A stretch of DNA of 64,000 bases from Lachnospiraceae bacterium (GTDB lineage Bacteria; Bacillota; Clostridia; Lachnospirales; Lachnospiraceae), in NCBI GenBank assembly GCA_024403615.1, contig JAKSRM010000003.1:97973-161972 (forward strand), given 5' to 3'. Within the stretch, counting starts at the first letter, position 1. Every line of letters starts with the position of its first letter. Positions 44,364 to 52,245 of the stretch are shown here, in pieces. Below the pieces are notes generated by a model that was not told the origin of the DNA, did not search any database, and saw only the letters and a list, made by a program, of their open reading frames with translations. Position numbers and translations under genes: made by a program.

Positions 44364-44939
44364 TTATTTTTTCTTTCCGGTACCTGCTACGCTGTACCCG
44401 AATTTTCCAACTTTTTCACCTAACTTGCAATACTCTCCGTGATTATATGCAATCAGGTTCATTTTGCCCATGTCGCACAGACCTTTTTCGTCCATGTATT
44501 TTCCATCTACAGAAACTGCCGTAACTTCCGCAACAAACATGTCGTGGCTTCCCAGTTCCAGTACCTGTTTTACTTTACATTCCAGGCTTACTGGACATTC
44601 CTCAATGCTTGGAGCACCTACGGTTTTTGATGGAACGGCGGTCAGATTCATTTCTTTGAATTTGTCAAAATCTCTGCCGGATTTTACGCCGCACCAATCC
44701 ATGGCCTTGGCCGTGTCTTCGTTCACAAGATTAATAACGAATTCTTTTGTGTCGGAAATGATGGCATGGGAAAACCGTTCCTTACGAACAGAAATACTTA
44801 CCATGACTGGGTCGGAGCAAACCGTTCCTACCCATGCTAAAGTTATGATGTTAGGCGTTTCTCCTTCTCTGCCGCAGCTGACCATAACTGCTGGAAGCGG
44901 ATATAACATATTGCCCGGTTTCCAATATTCTCTGGCCAT
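44364..44939 (-). CDS. Flavin reductase family protein (FMN-binding split barrel)
   Basis: 191 aa. PAVMVSCGREGETPNIITLAWVGTVCSDPVMVSISVRKERFSHAII is the flavin reductase-like split-barrel core, and the C-terminal LIAYNHGEYCKLGEKVGKFGYS is common in the anaerobe subgroup related to flavoredoxin. These proteins bind FMN and pass electrons to partner proteins or reduce flavin. It lies between a bicupin gene and xylA with 12-bp gaps on both sides, so all appear to share one transcript, which is unusual for a xylose operon. Confidence 0.88.
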   Translation of the reverse strand: MAREYWKPGNMLYPLPAVMVSCGREGETPNIITLAWVGTVCSDPVMVSISVRKERFSHAIISDTKEFVINLVNEDTAKAMDWCGVKSGRDFDKFKEMNLTAVPSKTVGAPSIEECPVSLECKVKQVLELGSHDMFVAEVTAVSVDGKYMDEKGLCDMGKMNLIAYNHGEYCKLGEKVGKFGYSVAGTGKKK

Positions 44940-44951
44940 AACTCCTCCTGT

Positions 44952-45965
44952 TTATTTAAAATCGATACTTTCTACTTCCACATGGAACTGTGCTTTTAAT
45001 TTCTTCAGAGTCTCTGGGTCCTTTAATCTTTCCGGATCATTTTTACAGATGGACTCATAATTTAAGAAGAAGGCAAACCAATGAGCCTGGCCACTTACAT
45101 CATATACATCGCTTGGTTCTAAAGCGGTAATGGTGAATGGAGCCAGCATTGGAACGTTGATAATGCTTTCGCTGGTTACAATATATTCCTCTCCAAACAG
45201 AGTCAGTTTTACTTTGCCTTCACGAACATAGAACTGCTCTCTCTGACGATGATATTTATAGCTCATGGAGAAGCCCGGTTCCATTTGTGCCAGAACTAAT
45301 TCACAAACGCCAGCGTTCTCACATCTGCGTGTGATTGGCTTAACGGTTACGCCGTCCAGTTTGAATACTGCAAGAGGACGATCTGGATGACGAACAGCGC
45401 TCATTTCTTCGGTAGGAATTTCTTCATATACTGGAGCTTCGCATGGAATGAAATCTGTGCCAGCTCTTGCTTTTGCTGCAATAAATTCTGGGTCTTTACT
45501 TCCTTCACCTAAAAGATTTGAGGTATAGCCATTCTTTACGCCGTTTTTGAAAGAATCCATGTCATGTAAGAAACCTCTCCATTTTACGTCCTCTTCCGTA
45601 GCCATCGAATGAAGCTGGCCTGGCTGAAGCTGGATGATATCGCCTTTCTGAACCATGCAGCATTTTCCATCTACATATAAATGCATGAGGCCGCTGTCTA
45701 CGAAAAAGGTCTCGAATCCATATTCATGGGTGTGGCACATTTTAAACGCCTCGTCGATGGTTACGCCGGTAGGCATTTTACACATAATGGTGTCACACAT
45801 ATTGTAACGGTCATGCTCTCCTTCTGCATCCAGAGCAACGCTCATTACTTCTTCCCGCTCGCCATTTTTATTGTATCTGGTGACATAACGGATACCGTTA
45901 TTTTCACGGTCTTTTAAGTCTATTACATAGTCATATCCATAAGGTGTATTCATTACGTTCGGCAT
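44952..45965 (-). CDS. Bicupin protein
   Basis: 337 aa with two cupin beta barrels. Cupin 1 has CHTHEYGFETFFVDSGLMHLYVDGKCCMVQKGDIIQLQPGQLHSM (metal-ligand pattern HxH, E, H). Cupin 2 has YKYHRQREQFYVREGKVKLTLFGEEYIV. The sequence resembles metal-dependent dioxygenase or isomerase bicupins, but I cannot assign a substrate. In an anaerobe a sugar or sugar-acid isomerase, or a hydrolase, is more likely than an oxygenase. It heads the tightly packed run with the flavin reductase, xylA and xylB. The start has AAGGAG. Confidence 0.8.
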   Translation of the reverse strand: MPNVMNTPYGYDYVIDLKDRENNGIRYVTRYNKNGEREEVMSVALDAEGEHDRYNMCDTIMCKMPTGVTIDEAFKMCHTHEYGFETFFVDSGLMHLYVDGKCCMVQKGDIIQLQPGQLHSMATEEDVKWRGFLHDMDSFKNGVKNGYTSNLLGEGSKDPEFIAAKARAGTDFIPCEAPVYEEIPTEEMSAVRHPDRPLAVFKLDGVTVKPITRRCENAGVCELVLAQMEPGFSMSYKYHRQREQFYVREGKVKLTLFGEEYIVTSESIINVPMLAPFTITALEPSDVYDVSGQAHWFAFFLNYESICKNDPERLKDPETLKKLKAQFHVEVESIDFK

Positions 45966-45990
45966 CGTTCTTCTCCTTTAATGTTTTTGT

Positions 45991-46545
45991 TTATTTTAAC
46001 ACAGTAAAGTGCAAACGGATATGTTTTTTCAATATTCGTAGAAGCCCAGTGCATCCCATCACCAGGTCCTGATAGGTCTTTTCAAAATCTCCCGTAAACC
46101 ATGGATCTGCCACATCTCTTGGATATTTTTTCTGAGTATAGGCGCTGTCGGTCTTTCCTAATTCAAAATCATCACACCATTTCTCATCTGCAAAGTCCAT
46201 GAGAAAGAAAATCTTTTTTTCGGTATCTTCTGGAATAATCCGTTGGATGCCTCGTAGGTTTTCTTTGTCCATGATAATAATCAAATCGGATTCTTCGTAG
46301 TCCTTTTGAGTAATCTGACGGGCACGATGGTTTCCGTTCGGGATTCCTTTTTCGTCTAATTTTCTCTTTGCCGGCGGATACATTCCGTTGCCGATTTCTT
46401 CCCGGCTGGTAGCTGCAGAATCCACTTCGATTTGAGAAAGCGGATAGGTTTCCTGCTCCAGCATATATCGGAACAGGCTCTCGCCCATAGCCGAGCGGCA
46501 AATATTGCCGTGGCAAATGAAAAGTATTTTTACTTTAGTTTTCAT
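45991..46545 (-). CDS. Low-molecular-weight protein-tyrosine phosphatase
   Basis: 184 aa, slightly long for the family. ILFICHGNICRSAMGESLF is the P-loop with catalytic Cys11 and Arg17. DLIIIMDKEN follows and DVADPWFTGDFEKTYQDL contains the general-acid Asp. It removes phosphate from tyrosine or arginine residues. It ends 25 bp before the bicupin gene. The left end of the mobile element lies about 30 bp upstream of its start, so insertion may have replaced its promoter. The Shine-Dalgarno is weak (GAGAA). Confidence 0.93.
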   Translation of the reverse strand: MKTKVKILFICHGNICRSAMGESLFRYMLEQETYPLSQIEVDSAATSREEIGNGMYPPAKRKLDEKGIPNGNHRARQITQKDYEESDLIIIMDKENLRGIQRIIPEDTEKKIFFLMDFADEKWCDDFELGKTDSAYTQKKYPRDVADPWFTGDFEKTYQDLVMGCTGLLRILKKHIRLHFTVLK

Positions 46546-46578
46546 AAGTTCTCATAACTCCGATTTTTATTGAATTTA

Positions 46579-46705
46579 CAAGGTTTTTCGGACTTTTTTA
46601 TACTTCTAAAATTTTCTGTAAGTCCGCATATTCCATCCCTAATTTCGCATATTTTAGTCGGAATCTCGTGTAAAATCTCGTGTAAAATCACAAGTTTTAC
46701 ACGAG
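46579..46705. other. attL of the mobile element with arm-type repeats
   Basis: A core copy CAAGGTTTTTCGG is followed after about 70 bp by two tandem TCTCGTGTAAAA units (46664-46675, 46676-46687) and an inverted TTTTACACGAG (46695-46705) that contains the integrase stop codon. Similar arm repeats occur only at the right end. The position next to int fits a Tn916-like attachment site. Confidence 0.65.
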
Positions 46706-47947
46706 GCATTTCTGCCGTTTGATTTCGTCAGTTCTGCCATTTGAAAATGGGATGACTTCACAGACCCTGTTAAATTCCTTTTGTGCCTCATCTGATGAAA
46801 TATGAGTATATGTATTAAATGTTACGCTGATGTCCGAATGTCCCATGATGTACTGAAGAGTCTTGGGACTCATTCCGGTATTCGCCATTCTGGAACAGAA
46901 AGTGTGGCGTAATACATGAGGCGTAATCTTTGGAAGTTCCTGTTTGTAAATGCTGTTGTATTTCTCAATAATGTGCTGCATATACTTTTCCCAGTGCATT
47001 GCTACCATTGGTCTTCCGTTCTTATCAAAGAACAGAAATCCTGAAACACCATCTACTGTTGGTTCCTCTCGGAATTTCGGACGATTTTTGATGATTCTTT
47101 TAAAGCAGGCCGCAACTTCCTCACTCATCGGAACCAGTCTTTTACCACTGGATGTTTTCGGTTCCTCGATAATGTACTCCATCTGGCTTGTTCGGATCAG
47201 CTGATGATCCACATTAATCTGCATCTCATCAAAACGGATATCATTGATCGTGAGCCCAATGAATTCTGAAATTCTCAGTCCTGTATGAAGCAGGATGTAA
47301 ATGCCATCATAATATCTGGAAAAGTGTTTGTCGTTCTTTATGAACTCCATATATCTTCTTTCCTCATCATGACTGATAGCCTCTCTGGTAACAGAATCAT
47401 TGATGATTACTGTTGAAAGTGGGAAATCAAAAGGATTGCTTATGAGCAGTCTGTCATTTACAGCCATCTGGAATGCTGGACGCAAAACACCTCGGATAAC
47501 ATGAATGGTGCTATAACCTTTTCCATTCTTTTGAAGCGTAATGAGCCATCTCTTGGCATCTGACAGTTTGATCCTATCAATCCTCTGCTTTCCGAAATCC
47601 TCCCTTTTGAGCATATTGTTGACCATCTTGTAACCTGCAAGAGTACTGTGTCTGACTCCTGTCTTCAGTGAAGTATATTTCTCCACCAGTTCAGCTACGG
47701 TAACATTTCCGCCCCTGGAGATAATTCCGTTAAACATATCCTGGGCAATCTGCTTTTCCATATCCCTTAACGGCATTTCAAACTTCTTGCCACGGGGAAC
47801 CGGATCATTTCGATCCAACCTCCAGCTGTAAACGCTCTGGACCTCATCGTTCACATCACGATACCGGTACATATACCTTCCATCTTTTCGTTGACTCTCT
47901 CCGTCTCTAAGGATTCGTCCTTTTTTATCTTTTCGTTTTTCTATCAT
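46697..47947 (-). CDS. int: Tyrosine recombinase/integrase (Tn916 Int family)
   Basis: 416 aa. The N-terminal arm-binding domain (residues 1-75) has the Tn916-type YMYRYRDVNDEVQSVYSW strand pattern and the SAM-like core-binding domain spans about 80-180. The catalytic residues are R225 (HTGLRISE), K264 region (EEPKTSSGKR), H344 and R347 (HVLRHTF), H370 (GHSD) and Y380 (FNTYTH), all intact. It catalyses integration and, with Xis, excision. The start has AAGGAG. The stop codon lies within an arm-type repeat of attL. Confidence 0.96.
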   Translation of the reverse strand: MIEKRKDKKGRILRDGESQRKDGRYMYRYRDVNDEVQSVYSWRLDRNDPVPRGKKFEMPLRDMEKQIAQDMFNGIISRGGNVTVAELVEKYTSLKTGVRHSTLAGYKMVNNMLKREDFGKQRIDRIKLSDAKRWLITLQKNGKGYSTIHVIRGVLRPAFQMAVNDRLLISNPFDFPLSTVIINDSVTREAISHDEERRYMEFIKNDKHFSRYYDGIYILLHTGLRISEFIGLTINDIRFDEMQINVDHQLIRTSQMEYIIEEPKTSSGKRLVPMSEEVAACFKRIIKNRPKFREEPTVDGVSGFLFFDKNGRPMVAMHWEKYMQHIIEKYNSIYKQELPKITPHVLRHTFCSRMANTGMSPKTLQYIMGHSDISVTFNTYTHISSDEAQKEFNRVCEVIPFSNGRTDEIKRQKCLV

Positions 47948-48079
47948 ACGTACTCCTTTCTAACGAAAGAAGAGCAACGATACAATATTCAGTTTTTGTC
48001 CTTTGTGGACATGCTGATTTTATCATATCTGTCGCACTTCTTCCATTCCATTCTGCCATGCAAAAACGGCAACTATCAC

Positions 48080-48280
48080 TTACACTACCGTTGCTGCATC
48101 AATATACTGTTCAAACAGCTTGCGCTTTATCAGGCATCTGTTTCCATTCATAAAATAAAAATCCGCATTCGGATTTTCTTCTGTCATCTGCCTGATTTTC
48201 TTCTCACCAAGATGAAAATATCTGGCAGCTTCTTCTATTGTCAGAACATATCTGTCACTGTAATTTACATTTTCTTTCAT
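48080..48280 (-). CDS. xis: Excisionase (Tn916 Xis family)
   Basis: 66 aa. YVLTIEEAARYFHLGEKKIRQMTEENPNADFYFMNGNRCLIKRKLFEQYID is the MerR-like winged helix of Tn916-family excisionases. It bends att DNA and directs Int to excision. A strong AGGAGG precedes the ATG. It is located directly upstream of int, as in the family. Confidence 0.93.
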   Translation of the reverse strand: MKENVNYSDRYVLTIEEAARYFHLGEKKIRQMTEENPNADFYFMNGNRCLIKRKLFEQYIDAATVV

Positions 48281-48314
48281 CCGTCCTCCTATCTGGCCGA
48301 ATATAAAAAGAACC

Positions 48315-48472
48315 GTAAACGAATATCGTAAACATGGCTCCTAAAACTTTTTACCGACCTATTTTATTTATTCTTCTTTTTTATATTTTTCCTACAATTC
48401 TTTGTTTACTTGTTTACACATGCTTCTGATACTACAAGTGAGCTCATTTTTTGAGTAAACAAACTTATAAAC
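48315..48472. repeat. Paired GTAAAC motifs between vapE and xis
   Basis: The 219-bp AT-rich gap 48281-48499 holds three pairs of the same hexamer: GTAAAC at 48315 and 48328, GTTTAC (complement) at 48404 and 48412, and GTAAAC/ATAAAC at 48455 and 48467. The spacing and the AT-rich context suggest iterons of an element replication origin or Xis binding sites. Confidence 0.45.
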
Positions 48473-48499
48473 ATCCCTGTAATCTATGTGTCAATTTAT

Positions 48500-49867
48500 C
48501 TATGTCAAAAATGGGATTTCCATTTGATCTGTCAATTTTATGAATCCGTCATTACCGAATTGTTTTTTGTTTACATTTCTCCAGGCACGCTGTATGCCAT
48601 ATTTTTCAAATCTGTGTGAGCTTACAGACTCCCATCCGCCAATCTTTCCAATTACTTCATTTACAGCTGTTGACTGCCATTTCGGTGGTCTTTCATATGC
48701 CGAATGTCCTAATGCCTCGTAAAATATCATCATCGTACAAACATACTCCTCATTCGTTTCATTAAGGAAATTTATGATTGCAGTTTCGTCCAGATCTTCC
48801 GGTGTAAATTCAATCTGATATTCTGAAAGTTGCTTTTCAAGATGTTTAGGAAGAACTAATTTAAACTGCCTGCTTCGATATATTTCCATTATTTCAGCCC
48901 ACATCTGCAAAATGTATTCTCTGGATTTCTGTTCTTCATCCAGAATATGTACTTCAGCATTATCAATATTTACTTCTACCGGTATCAGCCTTCTGTTGCC
49001 TGACTTGTCCATCGGAAGGAACTGCTTTTTATTTGATGTTCCTCCAAAAACACACTGTCTCGGCCTGTCTTTTGAAAACCTGTCATAAGGAAGTCTGTAG
49101 CTGTCTTTCTGCCTGCTTAAGAATGATTTTATCTCTTCCACATTTTTAGCGTTTATAGCAGCTAACATCTCCGGAAGTTCGATGATCCAATGTCCCTGAA
49201 ACTTCTGATAGATCTTCTCGTCATCCAGATGCTTGATGTCGTCTGTAAACCAGTCATCATTGATTGCCAGATACCTTAAGAAAGTTGATTTGCCAACACC
49301 CTGCTGTTTTCCAACCAGGCAGAGCATTATTTCGAATTTGCATCCGGGATTAAATACCCTGCTGACTGCACCAAGCATGAAAAGCTTCAATGCTTCTTTC
49401 GACATTTCATTTTCTTCTGCTCCAAGGAAATGATGCAGCGCATGCTTCACCCTTTCGGTACCATCCCATTTAAGTGAGCACAGAATATCTCTGATGGGAT
49501 GATATCTGTTTCCGTTTGCGACTATGTTAATGGCCATATCAATCTTCTTATCTGATACCAGACCGTAAGCCTGTTCCATCCGAAGCATTATGTTATATCT
49601 ATCCATATCAGTTAACGTAACGGTATCCCTTGGCCAGCCGACATCCTTTACTATATCAACACGTTCCGATAATTCATTGAATCTCACGGCATCTTTCAGC
49701 ATAGGATCTTCTCTGATAGCAATAATACAGTTAGATATTGTCTGCCTGACCAGACCCTTTTCTGTGTACTCAAGTTGCTCCTTCACACACTCTTCCGGAA
49801 GAAGTTCCTGTTTGATTATTTCCATCTGCTGTTTGTTCAATTCTTCTGATTCTCTCAACAAAGTCAT
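48500..49867 (-). CDS. VapE-like superfamily 3 helicase / replication protein
   Basis: 455 aa from the Met at 49867, which sits directly behind AAAGGAGGTGG; the longer frame to 49924 lacks a site. The ATPase has Walker A in CLVGKQQGVGKSTFLRYL, an ELPEMLAAINAKNVEEIKSFLSR block (Walker B and sensor region), and PRQCVFGGTSNKKQFLPMDKSGNRRLIPVEV, all typical of the virulence-associated protein E family in phages and integrative elements. It probably unwinds the excised circle for replication. The start overlaps the end of the primase gene by about 98 bp in another frame. Confidence 0.9.
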   Translation of the reverse strand: MTLLRESEELNKQQMEIIKQELLPEECVKEQLEYTEKGLVRQTISNCIIAIREDPMLKDAVRFNELSERVDIVKDVGWPRDTVTLTDMDRYNIMLRMEQAYGLVSDKKIDMAINIVANGNRYHPIRDILCSLKWDGTERVKHALHHFLGAEENEMSKEALKLFMLGAVSRVFNPGCKFEIMLCLVGKQQGVGKSTFLRYLAINDDWFTDDIKHLDDEKIYQKFQGHWIIELPEMLAAINAKNVEEIKSFLSRQKDSYRLPYDRFSKDRPRQCVFGGTSNKKQFLPMDKSGNRRLIPVEVNIDNAEVHILDEEQKSREYILQMWAEIMEIYRSRQFKLVLPKHLEKQLSEYQIEFTPEDLDETAIINFLNETNEEYVCTMMIFYEALGHSAYERPPKWQSTAVNEVIGKIGGWESVSSHRFEKYGIQRAWRNVNKKQFGNDGFIKLTDQMEIPFLT

Positions 49868-50444
49868 CCACCTCCTTTCGGTATTCCCATAATTCAAACA
49901 CCTCATAATTTTCTCCGAAATCAATTATGTCGATCAGTTCATCCAGATAATCGCCATAAACATGAGCAGCTACAAATCTTTCATCCCATTCTTCTGGCGG
50001 CACATCCATGTTTTTCGGTTTTAAACCATACTTCCATTCATCCATCTTTACTTTCAGATCAACAAGTTTTTTTCGGATTTCATTTTGGGAAATGGAAAAG
50101 GCTCTGCGGATTTTTTCTTCCGACAGAGCCTCTCTTACTTTATCCATTTTTTCTTTTCTTTCAGCTTCTTTGAACGTTCTTTCTATCGGAATCTTTAATC
50201 GAAAATCAGTTACCAACTTTGATGCTGCATCATAGATTCCCAATCCGAACAGCCTGCTTGTGAAGTCAATCACATCCCCGTGTGCTCCACATCCGAAGCA
50301 ATAATAATTGTCTTTGTATAGTTTCATGCTCGGAGTTTTATCGTTGTGAAACAGGCAATGACACATACCTTTTTTCGTTTCAACTCCGTAATGCTTTGCT
50401 GCAATTTCTAATGGAATTGATTCCCTGATAATGTTAAAATCCAT
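49770..50444 (-). CDS. CHC2 zinc-finger primase-like protein
   Basis: 224 aa. The N-terminal zinc finger is C30-x2-H33 with C49-x2-C52 (CHCLFHNDKTPSMKLYKDN then YYCFGCGAHGDV), the CHC2 finger of DnaG-type primases. The catalytic TOPRIM domain is absent, so it probably works as a DNA-binding partner for the VapE-like helicase encoded next. The C-terminal half is charged and helical. It overlaps vapE and follows the relaxase gene by 15 bp, so the three are one operon. Confidence 0.88.
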   Translation of the reverse strand: MDFNIIRESIPLEIAAKHYGVETKKGMCHCLFHNDKTPSMKLYKDNYYCFGCGAHGDVIDFTSRLFGLGIYDAASKLVTDFRLKIPIERTFKEAERKEKMDKVREALSEEKIRRAFSISQNEIRKKLVDLKVKMDEWKYGLKPKNMDVPPEEWDERFVAAHVYGDYLDELIDIIDFGENYEVFELWEYRKEVDDFVERIRRIEQTADGNNQTGTSSGRVCEGAT

Positions 50445-50459
50445 ACTTCCATCTTCCTT

Positions 50460-51674
50460 CTAAATCTCGATTTCCTTTTCTCGTTTTTTATTTCTTATTG
50501 AAGCGTTATAAGCCTCTGCATCAGACTTTGCTTTTTCAAGAAGCAGCTCTTTCACGGACTTTCTTGTTTCGTTCCTGATTTCAGTTTTATTAGTTTCCCT
50601 TACAAGCGGTTCCTTAAGTTTTCTGCTGATATTCTGGAATATTTCTTTTGCTGAGTTCTTGATGTCTGTAATGATTTTCGACAGATGCTTTTTTATAATA
50701 TTCTTTTCTTTGTTCGGGATTTTTTTGTCTTTCAGAATTTCATTTCCGTAGACTTTTATCAGGTCAATATTCCGATTTATCACTTCATCCCGGACTGTTT
50801 CGGTAACGACCTCACATGCTTTTTCATAAGCCACATCTGAAACTCTATCTACCAGAGTTTCAATATCCGATAGTTTTATTGTGGCTTCTTTTAACGCTTC
50901 ATTCGTGGCTTCAAGTTTCTGTTTCTGTGCGTTAAGAATGTACTCTTGCTTTTCCATATAAGCCCGGCCTCCATACTCAGGTTCCCGATCCAGATCCAAC
51001 CGATATTTTTCACTAATATCCATCAAAAGATTTCTGCACTCTGCATCAAAGGTCATCTTCCGGTTGTTATTTTTTCCCGATGGCTTTTCTGGATTGGGAA
51101 GTTCTATTCCCAGTTTTTCAAGAGCCTTTTCCTGTTGCGGACAGATTTCTCCATATTTATTTTCGCAGTCAAAAACATGTCGCTCATGAATATGCGGAGT
51201 GGTTTCATCCATATGCAGAGCCCAGTCGAGAATATGTAGACAGCTGCCATACCGTCTGTCCAGTTCTGCGAAAAAATCCGTGGCAACATTCACTAATACT
51301 TCTGCCGGAACGGTGTTGTCCATGTTCCCAATCTGAAGAATGCTTTCTTCCGGACAGGTTCTTTTATTCTTATAAATATCTTCTGTTGATCTGTTCCTTT
51401 CCGGATGTCTGTTTTTCTCATTTCGTTCATTCTGATTCTCAACAAAATCCAGATAGTTTTTCGCATAGAAGAGTATTTCTACGTCCTCAAAACTTACATA
51501 TTCCTTTCCGGAATCATTATCACGAAATCCCTGATAACAGTCCCAGTAAATGTTTTCCCTAACTTTTTCAGCATCAATATGCTCTGCATTTTCTATGTTG
51601 AAATTCCGGTCATTATGAACTGAACTGTATGTTCCCTTTGATCCACTTCTCCCGTTATGTCTTGTTAATTTCAT
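50460..51674 (-). CDS. MobV/Pre-family relaxase
   Basis: 404 aa from the Met at 51674, behind AAAGGAGG. The N-terminal block TRHNGRSGSKGTYSSVHNDRNF and the three-His motif HMDETTPHIH (H154, H161, H163) define the metal site of MobV-type relaxases, which nick oriT and stay bound to the DNA end. The C-terminal 180 residues are a long charged coiled coil. Homologues are often mis-labelled as repetitive matrix proteins. The candidate oriT lies immediately upstream. Confidence 0.88.
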   Translation of the reverse strand: MKLTRHNGRSGSKGTYSSVHNDRNFNIENAEHIDAEKVRENIYWDCYQGFRDNDSGKEYVSFEDVEILFYAKNYLDFVENQNERNEKNRHPERNRSTEDIYKNKRTCPEESILQIGNMDNTVPAEVLVNVATDFFAELDRRYGSCLHILDWALHMDETTPHIHERHVFDCENKYGEICPQQEKALEKLGIELPNPEKPSGKNNNRKMTFDAECRNLLMDISEKYRLDLDREPEYGGRAYMEKQEYILNAQKQKLEATNEALKEATIKLSDIETLVDRVSDVAYEKACEVVTETVRDEVINRNIDLIKVYGNEILKDKKIPNKEKNIIKKHLSKIITDIKNSAKEIFQNISRKLKEPLVRETNKTEIRNETRKSVKELLLEKAKSDAEAYNASIRNKKREKEIEI

Positions 51675-51760
51675 TATCCCTTTTCCTCCTTTCTCAAAAA
51701 TTCGCATAAAAAAAGCAGCGTTAGCTACCTAAAAATCTGCCTTCTGCGCCAGATTATAAC

Positions 51761-51899
51761 CCAGTATGAAGTGACGCAACGTCACATCACTGGGCAAGGG
51801 CATCTGCCCTTAACCTGACAAGGCATTTCATCCTTGACCCGAGCAAGGCTCTGCCTTAAGCACTCCGGCGGAGTCTTACTCCTGCACCTTGCGTAAGGC
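51761..51899. other. Candidate origin of transfer (oriT)
   Basis: The gap 51675-52131 is non-coding. It contains a row of hairpins just upstream of the relaxase gene: CCCAGT...GTGACG caa CGTCAC...ACTGGG (51761-51795), AAGGGCA/TGCCCTT (51797-51812), CAAGG/CCTTG (51820-51837), AAGGC/GCCTT (51846-51858), ACTCCG/CGGAGT (51863-51875) and CCTT/AAGG (51888-51899). Dense dyads next to a MobV gene fit an oriT. The nick site is not identified. Confidence 0.6.
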
Positions 51900-52078
51900 G
51901 CCTATAATGCTCAAACCTTCTTAATAAAACGATGCAACAAAAACCAGCAATACCAACTCAATCATTACGGTTTCGATCACTTTATCTGCATAGCATTAAT
52001 ATCATTTTCATGAATTTATTTTGCAGCCAATGTGCAAATATATAACATTCACTCGTCGCAACAATTTCACAATTTTAA

Positions 52079-52121
52079 ATTCTAAAAGGGAGACTTTTTC
52101 AATGGGCTCCCTTTTTAGAAT
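52079..52121 (-). terminator. Hairpin after the precursor peptide gene
   Basis: TTCTAAAAAGGGAG / CTCCCTTTTAGAA on the minus strand with a 14-nt loop starts about 10 bp past the small peptide stop. It is followed by only a moderate T stretch (TTTAAAATTG), so it is a probable terminator or stability hairpin. Confidence 0.65.
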
Positions 52122-52131
52122 CGATCTTCAA

Positions 52132-52245
52132 TTAATTGTTTCTATAAGTAATACCACAATTGCTCTCATAATAACGAGTACAGCAATCTGTAGCAGATGC
52201 CTGGTATTCCCCGCATGAAACCATTTCAACATTTTCAAATGTCAT
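52132..52245 (-). CDS. Candidate RiPP precursor peptide (37 aa, Cys- and Tyr-rich)
   Basis: This small gene is easy to miss. Its ATG at 52245 lies 9 nt after a perfect AGGAGG and overlaps the last codons of the radical SAM gene in another frame. The peptide starts MTFENVEMVSCGEY and its core region reads CCTRYYESNCG followed by ITYRNN at the end. It has four Cys (11, 21, 22, 30) and four Tyr in 37 residues. A hairpin follows the stop. Position right behind an RRE-containing radical SAM/SPASM protein, translational coupling and Cys/Tyr density fit a substrate for thioether or tyrosine modification. No similar known precursor is recalled. Confidence 0.7.
   Translation of the reverse strand: MTFENVEMVSCGEYQASATDCCTRYYESNCGITYRNN

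Noticed and set aside
52021..52218. 65-codon plus-strand frame
   Set aside because: It is antisense to the precursor peptide and terminator hairpin, has no ribosome site and low-complexity content.
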